Source: Gammaproteobacteria bacterium (lineage in GTDB: Bacteria > Pseudomonadota > Gammaproteobacteria > Steroidobacterales > GCA-2729495). Taken from it: 64,000 nt of DNA. The notes under the pieces are model-generated. The model did not search any database and was not told where the DNA came from. It was given only the letters and a program-made list of their open reading frames with translations. Position 1 is the stretch's first letter. The number at the start of each line of letters is the position of its first letter. Location: positions 434,001 through 498,000 of the forward strand of contig JAUHYQ010000001.1 of assembly GCA_030426355.1 (NCBI GenBank), read 5' to 3'. The position numbers were made by a program, and so were the translations under genes. This document shows positions 41,900 to 50,378 of this stretch, one piece after another.

Positions 41900-44800
41900 A
41901 TGCAGAACCTGATCCGCAGCTTTGTCCGCCATCCCGTTGCGCCGAATCTGGCGATGCTCGTGATGATTATTGCCGGCCTTTGGGCAACCTCCCAACTCAC
42001 CCGCCAATTGCTGCCGGCCTTCGCTATTAATATTGTCACCGTATCGGTTGACTGGCCGGGTGCTTCGGCTCAGGACGTCGAAGGCTCGATTACTCAGTCC
42101 CTCGAAGACGCCCTGGTTGGCCTCGACGAGGTGCGCACCGTAACTTCCGCATCGCGCGATGCGCGCAGCAAAATAGACATCGAATACGCGGCTGGCACCG
42201 ACATGGGTGCAGCGCTCGACGAGGTTAAAAACGCGGTAGCCCAGGTTCGCAACCTGCCGGAAACATCGGAAGAGCCGCAAGTCACGTTAGTGAATCGCAA
42301 CGAGGGCGTGGCGCGCATAGTGCTTTCGGGGCCGGTGAAAGAGCAGCTGCGTCCTCTGGCCATTCAGTTTGAGCGGCAATTGCGTGCGCGCGGTCTGTCG
42401 CGTATTGACGTGGTTGGCCTGGCGAAACAGGAAATAAGTATTGAGGTAGCTGCCGAACAACTCAGCGAGCTCAATCTTTCCATCGAAGAAATAGCAGACG
42501 CCGTCGGCGCATCCAGCCGCAATACGCCCGCAGGCAGTGTCGGTTCGCGCGACATAGCGCGTCAGCTGCGCAGCCGCGATCAGGCGCGCACGGTAGCGGA
42601 CTTTAATTCGCTGCCGGTCTATGCCGAAACCGGTGGCCGTCTGGTAACGCTGCAGGACATCGCAACGGTAAGTCGGCAAGCCATGGACGACGAAATCGAA
42701 CTATACGCGGAAGGCAATCCTGCCATTGAAATCGTTGTCAATCGTGCCGAAACCGAAGACGCCATCACCGTCGCCGAAAAACTGAATGCATGGGTGGACG
42801 AGGCACGCGGACAGCTACCCCCCAACGTTCGACTCGACGTTTATGAGGAAGTTTGGCGGACGGTGGATCAGCGCATAGATCTGATGATCAACAATGCCGT
42901 CTCGGGCCTGGTGCTGGTGCTGGTGATTTTGTATGTATTCCTCAATGGTCGCGTCGCCTTCTGGGTGGCCGTCGGTATACCCGTATCCATATTCGCAGCG
43001 TTGATGGCGATGTATCTTTTCGGCGGCACCATCAACGTCATGACCTTGTTTGCTTTGATCATGACCTTCGGAATCATCGTTGATGATGCAATTGTGGTTA
43101 GTGAAGAGGCAGTAACCCGATTTAGCAACGGCGAAGGGCCGGCCAGTGCCGCGGAAAACGCCGCCCTGCAAATGTTCGCCCCCGTTACGGCTGCATCGCT
43201 GACAACCATCGCCGCTTTCGCCCCATTGCTGGCTATCGGCGGGCCTACCGGATCCATACTCTTCGCGATCCCGCTGGTGGTGATCTGTGTGGTGATTGCA
43301 TCGCTGGTCGAGTGTTTTGTGGTTCTTCCTGGACACCTGCGCCACTCGCTCGTGGGTGTCGGTGAACATCAGCCGCCGGCATGGCGACGTGCAGTCGATG
43401 TGCATTTCAACCGGTTTCGCAGCGGCTTTTTCCGACGCAGGGTTACCTGGTGCATCGAGAATCGCCGCACCACACTGGCTATCGCCGTAGCCGGAATCCT
43501 GCTAACCATTGGCCTGCTTGCCGGCGGCCGCATCGGCTTTTCATTTTTTCCCCAGCCTGACGGCACAACCATAACGGCCAATGCGCGTTTCGTAGCCGGG
43601 TCCCCGCCAGAACGCATGGAGGGCTTTCTGCGGCAGGCCGTTACTGCGCTGCGTGAAGTCGAATCACAATCCGGCGAGCAGTTCATAAAACTCATCGTCG
43701 CTCGTCAGAACGAAAACAGTCAGGGCGAAAAAGGCAGTCACGTGGGGCAGATCACCGTTGAGCTAACCCAGCCCGATGTGCGCGGTGAATGGAGCAACCA
43801 GGCAATCATAAGGGCCTGGAAGCAACGCGTGGTGCTGCTACCTGGCATGGAATATTTTCTGATCAAATCCAGCCGCGGCGGCGTACCCGGTTCTGATATC
43901 GATATAGCCCTCAGCGGTTTGCCGGCAGAACAACTCAAACTGGCATCACTGGAACTGCAGGACAGCCTCGGCAACTTCGAAGGCCTGAGTGCCATCAAAG
44001 ACGATCTGTCCTATGGCAAGGAACAGCTCATCTTCGAGCTGACCCCGACAGGTCGAGCACTGGGACTGAGCGCGGTATCACTGGCCAGCCAGTTGCGCAC
44101 CAACTTTGAAGGCAAGCGGGTGCAGATATTTCAGGATAAGGGCGAAGAAGTTGAGGTACGACTGCGCCTTGCAGAACGCAATCGAGAATCACTGCGCTCA
44201 CTGTCAACGTTGCCGATAGTTTTGGCTGACGGCACGACGGCAAGCCTCGCCAACGTTGCTCGACTCGCGTATGCGCGCGGCTTTGATGATCTTAAACACA
44301 ATAACGGCCTGCTTGCCGTGCGAGTAACGGCGGACGTTGACTCCAGCGTCAACAACGCGAATGCGGTGCGCGCGATCGTCGCGAGAACTGTTATGCCGGA
44401 ACTGCAGGCGCGGTACGGGTTCGACTGGAAATACCTGGGCAAAGCCGAAGAGCAATCGGAGTCAGTGGGCGGCATCGGGTTCGCACTGCCGCTGGCACTG
44501 TTGATGATTTACATTATTCTGGCCTGGGTGCTTGGCTCCTATCTATGGCCTGTCGCCGTGATGAGCGTTATTCCATTCGGCCTGATCGGGGCCATTTTCG
44601 GCCACTGGCTGCTGGGCTTCGATGTCACGATGATGTCCGTGTTCGGCTTTTTCGGCTTATCGGGGATCGTCATAAACGATTCGATTATCCTGACCGTCGC
44701 GTTCAAGAAGCTGCGCGATGAAGGTATGGGCGCCAAAGAGGCCGCCATCGCGGCAGCAGAACGGCGGCTGCGAGCAGTGTTGCTGACGTCTATAACCACC

Positions 44801-45097
44801 ATCGTGGGCGTGCTCCCCTTACTGTTCGAGACTGCGCTGCAAGCTCAGTTTCTAAAGCCCATGGTCATATCACTGAGCTTCGGACTGCTGTTCGGCACGC
44901 TGATCGTATTACTGTTGTTGCCGGCCTTTTTGACAGGCATTGAGCTGCTGCGCAGTTTCGCCGCCCGCATCCGCAGTGATATCGAGCGCCTGTTGCCTGA
45001 GCCGATGACCGCGCTGGCCGCCGGCCGCGTTCGCCGGATGACTCAGACCGACCCGTCCGCTCCGCCTGATGCGCGACACATGAACCGCGACATATGA
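41900..45097 (+). CDS. RND efflux transporter permease, AcrB/MexB superfamily
   Basis: A 1065-residue inner-membrane pump with the duplicated RND layout: TM1 near residues 14-31, a large periplasmic loop, six TM segments near 335-540, a second periplasmic loop (about 560-860) and five more TM segments near 865-1025. TM4 carries the proton-relay pair in GIIVDDAIVVSEEAV. The second half repeats a GFFGLSGIVINDSIILTVAF pattern. It exports drugs, lipids or other small molecules. The C-terminus ends inside a 14-bp tandem repeat. The B12-binding gene follows 27 bp later. Confidence 0.95.
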   Translation: MQNLIRSFVRHPVAPNLAMLVMIIAGLWATSQLTRQLLPAFAINIVTVSVDWPGASAQDVEGSITQSLEDALVGLDEVRTVTSASRDARSKIDIEYAAGTDMGAALDEVKNAVAQVRNLPETSEEPQVTLVNRNEGVARIVLSGPVKEQLRPLAIQFERQLRARGLSRIDVVGLAKQEISIEVAAEQLSELNLSIEEIADAVGASSRNTPAGSVGSRDIARQLRSRDQARTVADFNSLPVYAETGGRLVTLQDIATVSRQAMDDEIELYAEGNPAIEIVVNRAETEDAITVAEKLNAWVDEARGQLPPNVRLDVYEEVWRTVDQRIDLMINNAVSGLVLVLVILYVFLNGRVAFWVAVGIPVSIFAALMAMYLFGGTINVMTLFALIMTFGIIVDDAIVVSEEAVTRFSNGEGPASAAENAALQMFAPVTAASLTTIAAFAPLLAIGGPTGSILFAIPLVVICVVIASLVECFVVLPGHLRHSLVGVGEHQPPAWRRAVDVHFNRFRSGFFRRRVTWCIENRRTTLAIAVAGILLTIGLLAGGRIGFSFFPQPDGTTITANARFVAGSPPERMEGFLRQAVTALREVESQSGEQFIKLIVARQNENSQGEKGSHVGQITVELTQPDVRGEWSNQAIIRAWKQRVVLLPGMEYFLIKSSRGGVPGSDIDIALSGLPAEQLKLASLELQDSLGNFEGLSAIKDDLSYGKEQLIFELTPTGRALGLSAVSLASQLRTNFEGKRVQIFQDKGEEVEVRLRLAERNRESLRSLSTLPIVLADGTTASLANVARLAYARGFDDLKHNNGLLAVRVTADVDSSVNNANAVRAIVARTVMPELQARYGFDWKYLGKAEEQSESVGGIGFALPLALLMIYIILAWVLGSYLWPVAVMSVIPFGLIGAIFGHWLLGFDVTMMSVFGFFGLSGIVINDSIILTVAFKKLRDEGMGAKEAAIAAAERRLRAVLLTSITTIVGVLPLLFETALQAQFLKPMVISLSFGLLFGTLIVLLLLPAFLTGIELLRSFAARIRSDIERLLPEPMTALAAGRVRRMTQTDPSAPPDARHMNRDI

Positions 45098-45120
45098 ACC
45101 GCGACATATGAACAAGGACA
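45080..45120 (+). repeat. 14-bp tandem repeat at RND/B12-protein junction
   Basis: ATGAACCGCGACAT repeats at 45080 and 45094, and a third, diverged copy (ATGAACAAGGACA) starts at 45108. The first copy encodes the last residues of the RND permease, whose TGA stop is at 45095-45097. The third copy contains the AAGGA that serves the next gene. Each unit carries an ATG. Confidence 0.85.
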
Positions 45121-45124
45121 CCCG

Positions 45125-46183
45125 GTGAATACCAACGTCAGAACTGCCTATGAACTGGAGCGCCACTCGCACGAGATCGTCGAGCGCGCCTGCACAAAAT
45201 TGCTCGCTGAGCATGCCGAGATTGGCCAGCGCTTTGGTGAAGATGCGCGCCTAGTCTGGACCGACCATCTGCATCAGCGATTGCTCGAGCTTTCGTCCGC
45301 CCTGTCAGCGGATGACCCCAACCTCTTTACCGACCGGCTGGCATGGTCGCGCGCTGCCATGAATGCTCGCGGTATAAGCTCGGACGACCTGGACAATTGC
45401 CTGGACGTGCTGAGGGCCGTGATTGCCGAGCACCTCGAAGATGAATCCGGTTCGCGCGTGTTGTCCTGCATCGATCAGGCCATCAGCTCGCTTGCCACAC
45501 AGGGCAAACCGCTGGACCCGTTCCTTGACCCGGGCATCGAACTGGATCGACTGGCATTGCATTACATACAGACCGTGGTCGCAGGGAATGTGCTACCGGG
45601 CATGCAGCTTGTACTGGACGCAGTGGCTCACGGCGTCGCCGTGCAGGACGCGTTCATCCGGGTACTGCTGCCGGCACAAAAAGAAGTGGGTCGGTTGTGG
45701 CATTTGAATGAGTTGAGTGTTTCGGAAGAGCACCTGGTCAGCCAGACCACACAACGCCTCATGACCGCGCTGGCCAATCAGGCAGAGCGCAAAGCGGATA
45801 ACGGATTGACAGCCATTGCAGGCGCCGTCGCCGGCAACATTCATGACATTGGTATACGCGCAATTGCTTACCTGCTTGAACTGGACGGCTGGCGCACGCT
45901 CTACCTGGGTTCCGATGTGCCGCAGGTGGAATTGCCCAACACGGTGGATGCCTATAAGGCGGACGTGCTGTTGCTGTCGGTTGCTTTGACCACGCAACTG
46001 CAAGCCACGTCCCGCGCGATCGAACTGGTGCGTCGGCAAAGTGTTTACCCGGTGAAAATACTTCTGGGTGGTAACGCACTTGCGGAACACCCGGGGTTGT
46101 GGCGGGAGATCGGTGCCGATGGCTATGCAGCCGATGCACAGTCTGCTCTGGACACGGCGCTGGAACTGGTAACGGGTCTCTAA
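45125..46183 (+). CDS. Cobalamin-binding protein with CarH-type Wx9EH motif
   Basis: A 352-residue cytosolic protein from GTG 45125, with AAGGA six bases upstream. Residues 1-130 are a helical N-terminal region of unknown family, with no MerR-type helix-turn-helix. Residues 135-225 are the four-helix B12 cap with Trp192, Glu202 and His203 in a Wx9EH motif, the signature of CarH/LitR photoreceptors. Residues 230-350 are the B12-binding Rossmann domain with AVAGNIHDIG (His240, the cobalt ligand position), LYLGSDVP, LLLSVALTT and LLGGNAL. It is the third gene of the RND operon and is convergent with the MBL gene, overlapping it by four bases. Confidence 0.85.
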   Translation: MNTNVRTAYELERHSHEIVERACTKLLAEHAEIGQRFGEDARLVWTDHLHQRLLELSSALSADDPNLFTDRLAWSRAAMNARGISSDDLDNCLDVLRAVIAEHLEDESGSRVLSCIDQAISSLATQGKPLDPFLDPGIELDRLALHYIQTVVAGNVLPGMQLVLDAVAHGVAVQDAFIRVLLPAQKEVGRLWHLNELSVSEEHLVSQTTQRLMTALANQAERKADNGLTAIAGAVAGNIHDIGIRAIAYLLELDGWRTLYLGSDVPQVELPNTVDAYKADVLLLSVALTTQLQATSRAIELVRRQSVYPVKILLGGNALAEHPGLWREIGADGYAADAQSALDTALELVTGL

Positions 46184-47073
46184 ATCTCCACAACCTTCTG
46201 GTAGCTGAAGTGGCCATTGCGCTCGCTGACGGTCAATGCGGTCGGGCCCGCAAAATGCGCGGCGATCAGGAAGGTGCGTCCGTCCGCAATGCGCTCTAAC
46301 AAAGCCTGACGCGTCGCCTGAGCCTGCGTGCGATCTTGATCAAACTGACTGTTCCAGTCCGGCCGCTCTATCTGCACAGGATGGTGCATAACATCTCCGC
46401 TTACCACGGCACGATCGTCGCCTGATGTCACCTCGATCACCACATTGCCGGGCGAATGGCCGAACGCGGGCCGAAGCTGCACTCCGCCGAAGATTTCATG
46501 ATCGGCCGCGACGATGTCAGCACGCCGCGCTGCCACCACAGGGGAAACACTGTCGTCCCAGGACTGCGAAAAAATATGCGTCGGATCTTCCTGCCGCACA
46601 CGTTCCCAATGACGAAATTCGGGTTCAGCGAATAAATAGCGGGCGTTTGGAAAGGTCGGTACCCACTCGCCGCTTACGAGGCGCGTATTCCAACCCACAT
46701 GATCGGCATGAAAATGGGTGCAGCACACGTAATCAATATCGGCCGGTGTCAGTTGCAATTGGGCCAGGCGCTGCATATACGGGAAAGACTGCTGATGCCA
46801 GCGCTGCAGCAGCGGCCGGTGCTTGTCATTGCCCACGCACGTATCCACCAGAACGACGCCTTGCGGCGTACGAAGCACAGTCGAATGGGATGACATGCGC
46901 AGCTGGCCAGTGGCCAGATTCATGAACTGTGCATCAGCGGCCGCCGCAGTAGCGCCAAATTCATCGCGCGGAACTGCATGCAACAGAAAGTCCAGCTCGA
47001 CGTCGGACCACTGCCACTCCTGCACCGTCTGAATGCGGGTCCCGCCGGAAAGAGTCAGGTTAATGCCAGCCAT
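46180..47073 (-). CDS. Metallo-beta-lactamase-fold hydrolase
   Basis: A 297-residue protein from ATG 47073. The zinc motif THFHADHVG is at 119-127 (His120, His122, Asp124, His125), followed by a metal-binding His in AFGHSPGNVV near 217, an Asp in VSGDVMHHP and a final His in AAHFAGP. The layout resembles MBL-fold lactonases and hydrolases such as AttM or quinolone/phosphonate-type enzymes; there is no signal peptide, so it is cytosolic. Its start is 26 bp after the GNAT-deacetylase-GNAT stop codon, so it may be the last gene of that operon and act on a product. Confidence 0.9.
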   Translation of the reverse strand: MAGINLTLSGGTRIQTVQEWQWSDVELDFLLHAVPRDEFGATAAAADAQFMNLATGQLRMSSHSTVLRTPQGVVLVDTCVGNDKHRPLLQRWHQQSFPYMQRLAQLQLTPADIDYVCCTHFHADHVGWNTRLVSGEWVPTFPNARYLFAEPEFRHWERVRQEDPTHIFSQSWDDSVSPVVAARRADIVAADHEIFGGVQLRPAFGHSPGNVVIEVTSGDDRAVVSGDVMHHPVQIERPDWNSQFDQDRTQAQATRQALLERIADGRTFLIAAHFAGPTALTVSERNGHFSYQKVVEI

Positions 47074-47099
47074 GCGTGCATTATGCACAACATGCGGCG

Positions 47100-49355
47100 T
47101 TATGCGGGCTCGCGAAGCTCTTTCATCATGATGATCTTGCTGTCGCCGTCGGCATAGAAATCCCTGAGTTCTGCGACCTTCCTGAAACCGCAACGCTTAT
47201 AGAAAGCGTGCGTAGGCCGATAGGCTGCGCGACCGGCAGTATCCAGGTACATGCGCGTGGCCCCGCCCTGCCGCGCTTCCCGCTCGACCCGCTCCAGCAC
47301 ATCGCGGCCCAACCCCTGAAGGCGGCAATCGGGGCTGACGGCTATCCAGTAAAGGTCGAAGCGTCCCGGTGCCCCCGGCACGGGACCAAAACAAGCGTAC
47401 GCATCCAGCCGTCCGCGTGTTTCGGCAAACACAAACTGATAGCCGGCTTCGGCACCACTGTGGACGGTCGTAGCCACAAGCTCGGCCGCGACGCCCTGCT
47501 CCTCGGTCGAAAATACCCCTGCGCTCGCTACCAGTGCCCTGACGGCCTCAATATCACGGTGCCGAACCGCGGTGCGCCAGCGTCGTTTAGCCGGCTTGAC
47601 TGCTCTGCTGCCCCGTTTGCGCGGCAATTGCTTTTCGGTGGCCGCCGCCAGCCCACGAAAAAATGCATACACATTTTTGCCCAGCGAACGCACCAGATAG
47701 CCGCCTTCCTGAACGACCAGGATCGGTGCTTCGGCGGCGCCCACCCGTTTGCCCAGTTCCAGAAAATCCTTAATCCGATTACTCCAGGTACCGGTGGGGT
47801 CGCCACGCGCCGTGTCCAGTCCCAACGCAACGACGAGATAATCCGGCGCGAAGTGCGCAACGCGTCGCAGAGCACGGTCCACCGCCGCCAGATACTCCTC
47901 CGGCGTTGTGTCCTCGGCCAGCGGGATGTTCAGGTTGTAACCCGCGCCGGCCCCGCGCCCGGTTTCGTCAGCAAAACCGGTGAAATACGGATAGGCAAAT
48001 CGCGGATGTCCGTGCACTGACACCGTCAGTACATCGGCGCGCTCGTAGAAAATGTCCTGTTGACCGTTACCGTGGTGGTAGTCGACATCAAGGATTGCGA
48101 CTTTGCCATAGCGACTCAGGTAGTTCGCAGCAATCGCCGCGTTGTTGAAATAACAAAAACCACCGAAGCTGGCCCGCTCTGCATGGTGCCCGGGCGGCCT
48201 GACCAGCGCGTAGGCAAGCGGCCGACCGTCTAAAACTTCTGCTGCCGCAGTCAGTGCACAATCGACAGCCTGACGCGCAGCGAGGTAGGCGCTCTCGTTG
48301 AGCGGCGTAAAGGTATCAATACAGTAGTAACCCGCCAACACGGTCTCGTCGCGTGGCGGCCGCGAGCTGTTCCGGATCGGAAACACATAGGGATAGATTG
48401 ATTTTTTCTTTCCCGCCATCGTGCTGGCGCGCCGCAGGTAGTTCACCAGCCGGCTGTCATGCACCTCGCGAATGAAGCGGTCGGGATAACTGCGCGCTGG
48501 CAACCGCTCGAACAACCCGGATTTATTCAGCTCGCCGAGGATGGCGTTGACGCGAACCGGGGCCTCAACGTAGCCCCGCTCGTGCACGTGATGCAGATTG
48601 TGCTTGTCGTTCACCACTAATGCGACCTGCCGGGCAACGACCGGCGCGACCGCCTGCTTCGATCGGGTGACATACACCGGCTCGCGCAAAGCGACATTGC
48701 TGCGAATCGAGTCGGTTACCATTTTGATGTACTCGGGCGAACACAGATGCCCGTATTTGCGCTCCAGAATTTCTGTCACCACCTTGCGCAACGTCTTATA
48801 CGCAGGCAATTCAGCTGCCCCCAGCGGATCGAACACCAGATAAGGGGGGTCAGAGTCACCGGGTTGCAACGGCGTTTCGTAGCGGGTGTTGGCCAGCGGC
48901 CGGGCACCGAAGCGCTCGTAGAATTTCAGTCTGGCCTCGTTCTGCTTGCGTACCTTGGCATCCGGGCTGAGCGCCGGATCATCCGGCAAACATTCCAGAT
49001 ATATGCCGTGCGCGCCGAGTGAATGCGCCACTTCCCGCAGGCGACTGTAAAGGCTGGCACCCACGCCGCGACCGGTGCGGCCGGGTGCTGCGGATATTAA
49101 TTCCAGATAGCAGAAATTCAGCTGGGGCTCGTGCAATAACAGCGCCACGCCGAGAATCCGATCGCGCGCACCTTCGGCTACATAGAGCCGCGAGACAAAA
49201 CGGTGTTGATACGGATCGCGCAGCTGATCGGGAAGCTTGTCGATATCGGCAGGATCCATACCAGGAAACTGTTCGCGCAAAATTCGCTGTGCTTCCTGCA
49301 CCACCGTGTAGTTGGCCGGTGTAATGTCATCGGGGACACGGCGGATGTGAAACAT
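47100..49355 (-). CDS. GNAT - histone-deacetylase-like - GNAT three-domain fusion
   Basis: A 751-residue protein. Residues 1-190 are an acetyltransferase-like (GNAT) domain with acetyl-CoA loop GRTGRGVGASLYSRL at 92-106. Residues about 240-575 are a class II HDAC/acetylpolyamine amidohydrolase domain: His390/His391 in RPPGHHAERA, zinc ligands Asp425 and His427 in DVDYHHGNGQQD, Asp514 in GLDTARGD, and Tyr553 in QEGGYLV, all intact. A basic linker (KRGSRAVKPAKRR) leads to a second GNAT domain at about 595-750 with RLQGLGRDVLERV. So acyl transfer and removal are combined. ATG 49355 directly abuts the stop of the ATP-grasp gene (TAAATG). Confidence 0.9.
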   Translation of the reverse strand: MFHIRRVPDDITPANYTVVQEAQRILREQFPGMDPADIDKLPDQLRDPYQHRFVSRLYVAEGARDRILGVALLLHEPQLNFCYLELISAAPGRTGRGVGASLYSRLREVAHSLGAHGIYLECLPDDPALSPDAKVRKQNEARLKFYERFGARPLANTRYETPLQPGDSDPPYLVFDPLGAAELPAYKTLRKVVTEILERKYGHLCSPEYIKMVTDSIRSNVALREPVYVTRSKQAVAPVVARQVALVVNDKHNLHHVHERGYVEAPVRVNAILGELNKSGLFERLPARSYPDRFIREVHDSRLVNYLRRASTMAGKKKSIYPYVFPIRNSSRPPRDETVLAGYYCIDTFTPLNESAYLAARQAVDCALTAAAEVLDGRPLAYALVRPPGHHAERASFGGFCYFNNAAIAANYLSRYGKVAILDVDYHHGNGQQDIFYERADVLTVSVHGHPRFAYPYFTGFADETGRGAGAGYNLNIPLAEDTTPEEYLAAVDRALRRVAHFAPDYLVVALGLDTARGDPTGTWSNRIKDFLELGKRVGAAEAPILVVQEGGYLVRSLGKNVYAFFRGLAAATEKQLPRKRGSRAVKPAKRRWRTAVRHRDIEAVRALVASAGVFSTEEQGVAAELVATTVHSGAEAGYQFVFAETRGRLDAYACFGPVPGAPGRFDLYWIAVSPDCRLQGLGRDVLERVEREARQGGATRMYLDTAGRAAYRPTHAFYKRCGFRKVAELRDFYADGDSKIIMMKELREPA

Positions 49356-50378
49356 TTATCGCCCTTTGTGAATGTTGAGCATGTGGTTGTTGAACATGGC
49401 TGCGGACACAATACGCTGCACCAGCTTCGGGAAAGTGATGCCGGCCGACTCGGCCGCAGCGGCAAAACCGGCGTCCGGGCTAAGACAGGGGTTGGCATTC
49501 ACGTCGACCACCCAGGGTGTGCCCCGGTCGTCCACGCGAAAATCCACCCGCGCATAGCCGCGCAAACCAAACACTGACCAGATGCGCTGTGCCATGCTTG
49601 CCAGTTGCCCGGTCAGCGCAGCCTCTTCACCCTCGCGCAAAGTATGACGCTGAGTGCTGCGATAGACAGCCGACTCCGGCGCCCACTTGGCTTCGTAGTC
49701 GAGAATACGCGGACGATCCGACGGGAAATCCACGAAGCGTATTTCGGCAACCGGCAATACCTGTAACCCTTCACCGGCATCCAGCAAACTCACGTTGAAC
49801 TCACGCCCGTCCACAAAGGCCTCGGCAAAAACCGCGTCCGGAGCGTCGGCCGCTGTCGCGTTGATGCATGCGACCGCCTCCGCGCCGCCCATAACGGATG
49901 CTGCCGTTATGCCGCAGGAACCGTCTTCACGACTGGGTTTGACGATGACCCGCTGTTCCACAGGTAACGAACCCTGAGACCACCAGTTGGGGGTGCGGAC
50001 ACCGGCAGCACGCAGCAACTCTTTGCAGCGTGGCTTGTCCGTGGTCAGCGCCAATGCCATTGAACCCGAGCCCGTAAACGGCATCCCGAAAGCTTCGAGC
50101 ACCGCGACCGGCAGGTGCAACAACGCACCGCGGCCCGCCAACGATTCAACCAGGTTGAACACCACTGTTTGGGGCGCAGCGGCGTGCGGCTGCAGGTGTT
50201 GCAGAACACTCAGATCCAGGCCCAGGGCAAGTTCTCGTGTAGCGCATCCGGCTGCATGCAAGGCATCCGCAATGGCCGCAGCCTGCACCAAGGTGTCGGC
50301 ATCATCGGGCTGCGGCAGGGACTCTTGCACACCGTGCAGAATGACGACCTCGGCCGGCACGCCGGGATTTCTGGTCAT
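49356..50378 (-). CDS. ATP-grasp ligase (D-Ala-D-Ala ligase-like), second of pair
   Basis: A 340-residue protein from ATG 50378, which overlaps the stop of the preceding ATP-grasp gene as ATGA. It has the D-alanine-D-alanine-ligase-like layout: a central EAFGMPFTGSGSMALALTTD segment with the start of the ATP-binding lobe, RVIVKPSREDGSCGI (ATP-binding Lys), and the metal-binding WVVDVNANPCLSP near residue 305 in place of the canonical EINTxPG. Such enzymes form amide bonds via acyl phosphate. It differs clearly in sequence from its neighbour, so each probably adds a different amino acid or substrate. Confidence 0.9.
   Translation of the reverse strand: MTRNPGVPAEVVILHGVQESLPQPDDADTLVQAAAIADALHAAGCATRELALGLDLSVLQHLQPHAAAPQTVVFNLVESLAGRGALLHLPVAVLEAFGMPFTGSGSMALALTTDKPRCKELLRAAGVRTPNWWSQGSLPVEQRVIVKPSREDGSCGITAASVMGGAEAVACINATAADAPDAVFAEAFVDGREFNVSLLDAGEGLQVLPVAEIRFVDFPSDRPRILDYEAKWAPESAVYRSTQRHTLREGEEAALTGQLASMAQRIWSVFGLRGYARVDFRVDDRGTPWVVDVNANPCLSPDAGFAAAAESAGITFPKLVQRIVSAAMFNNHMLNIHKGR

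Noticed and set aside
47076-48020. 314-codon plus-strand frame opposite the fusion protein
   Set aside because: No domain, and it lies entirely opposite the conserved deacetylase and GNAT codons.
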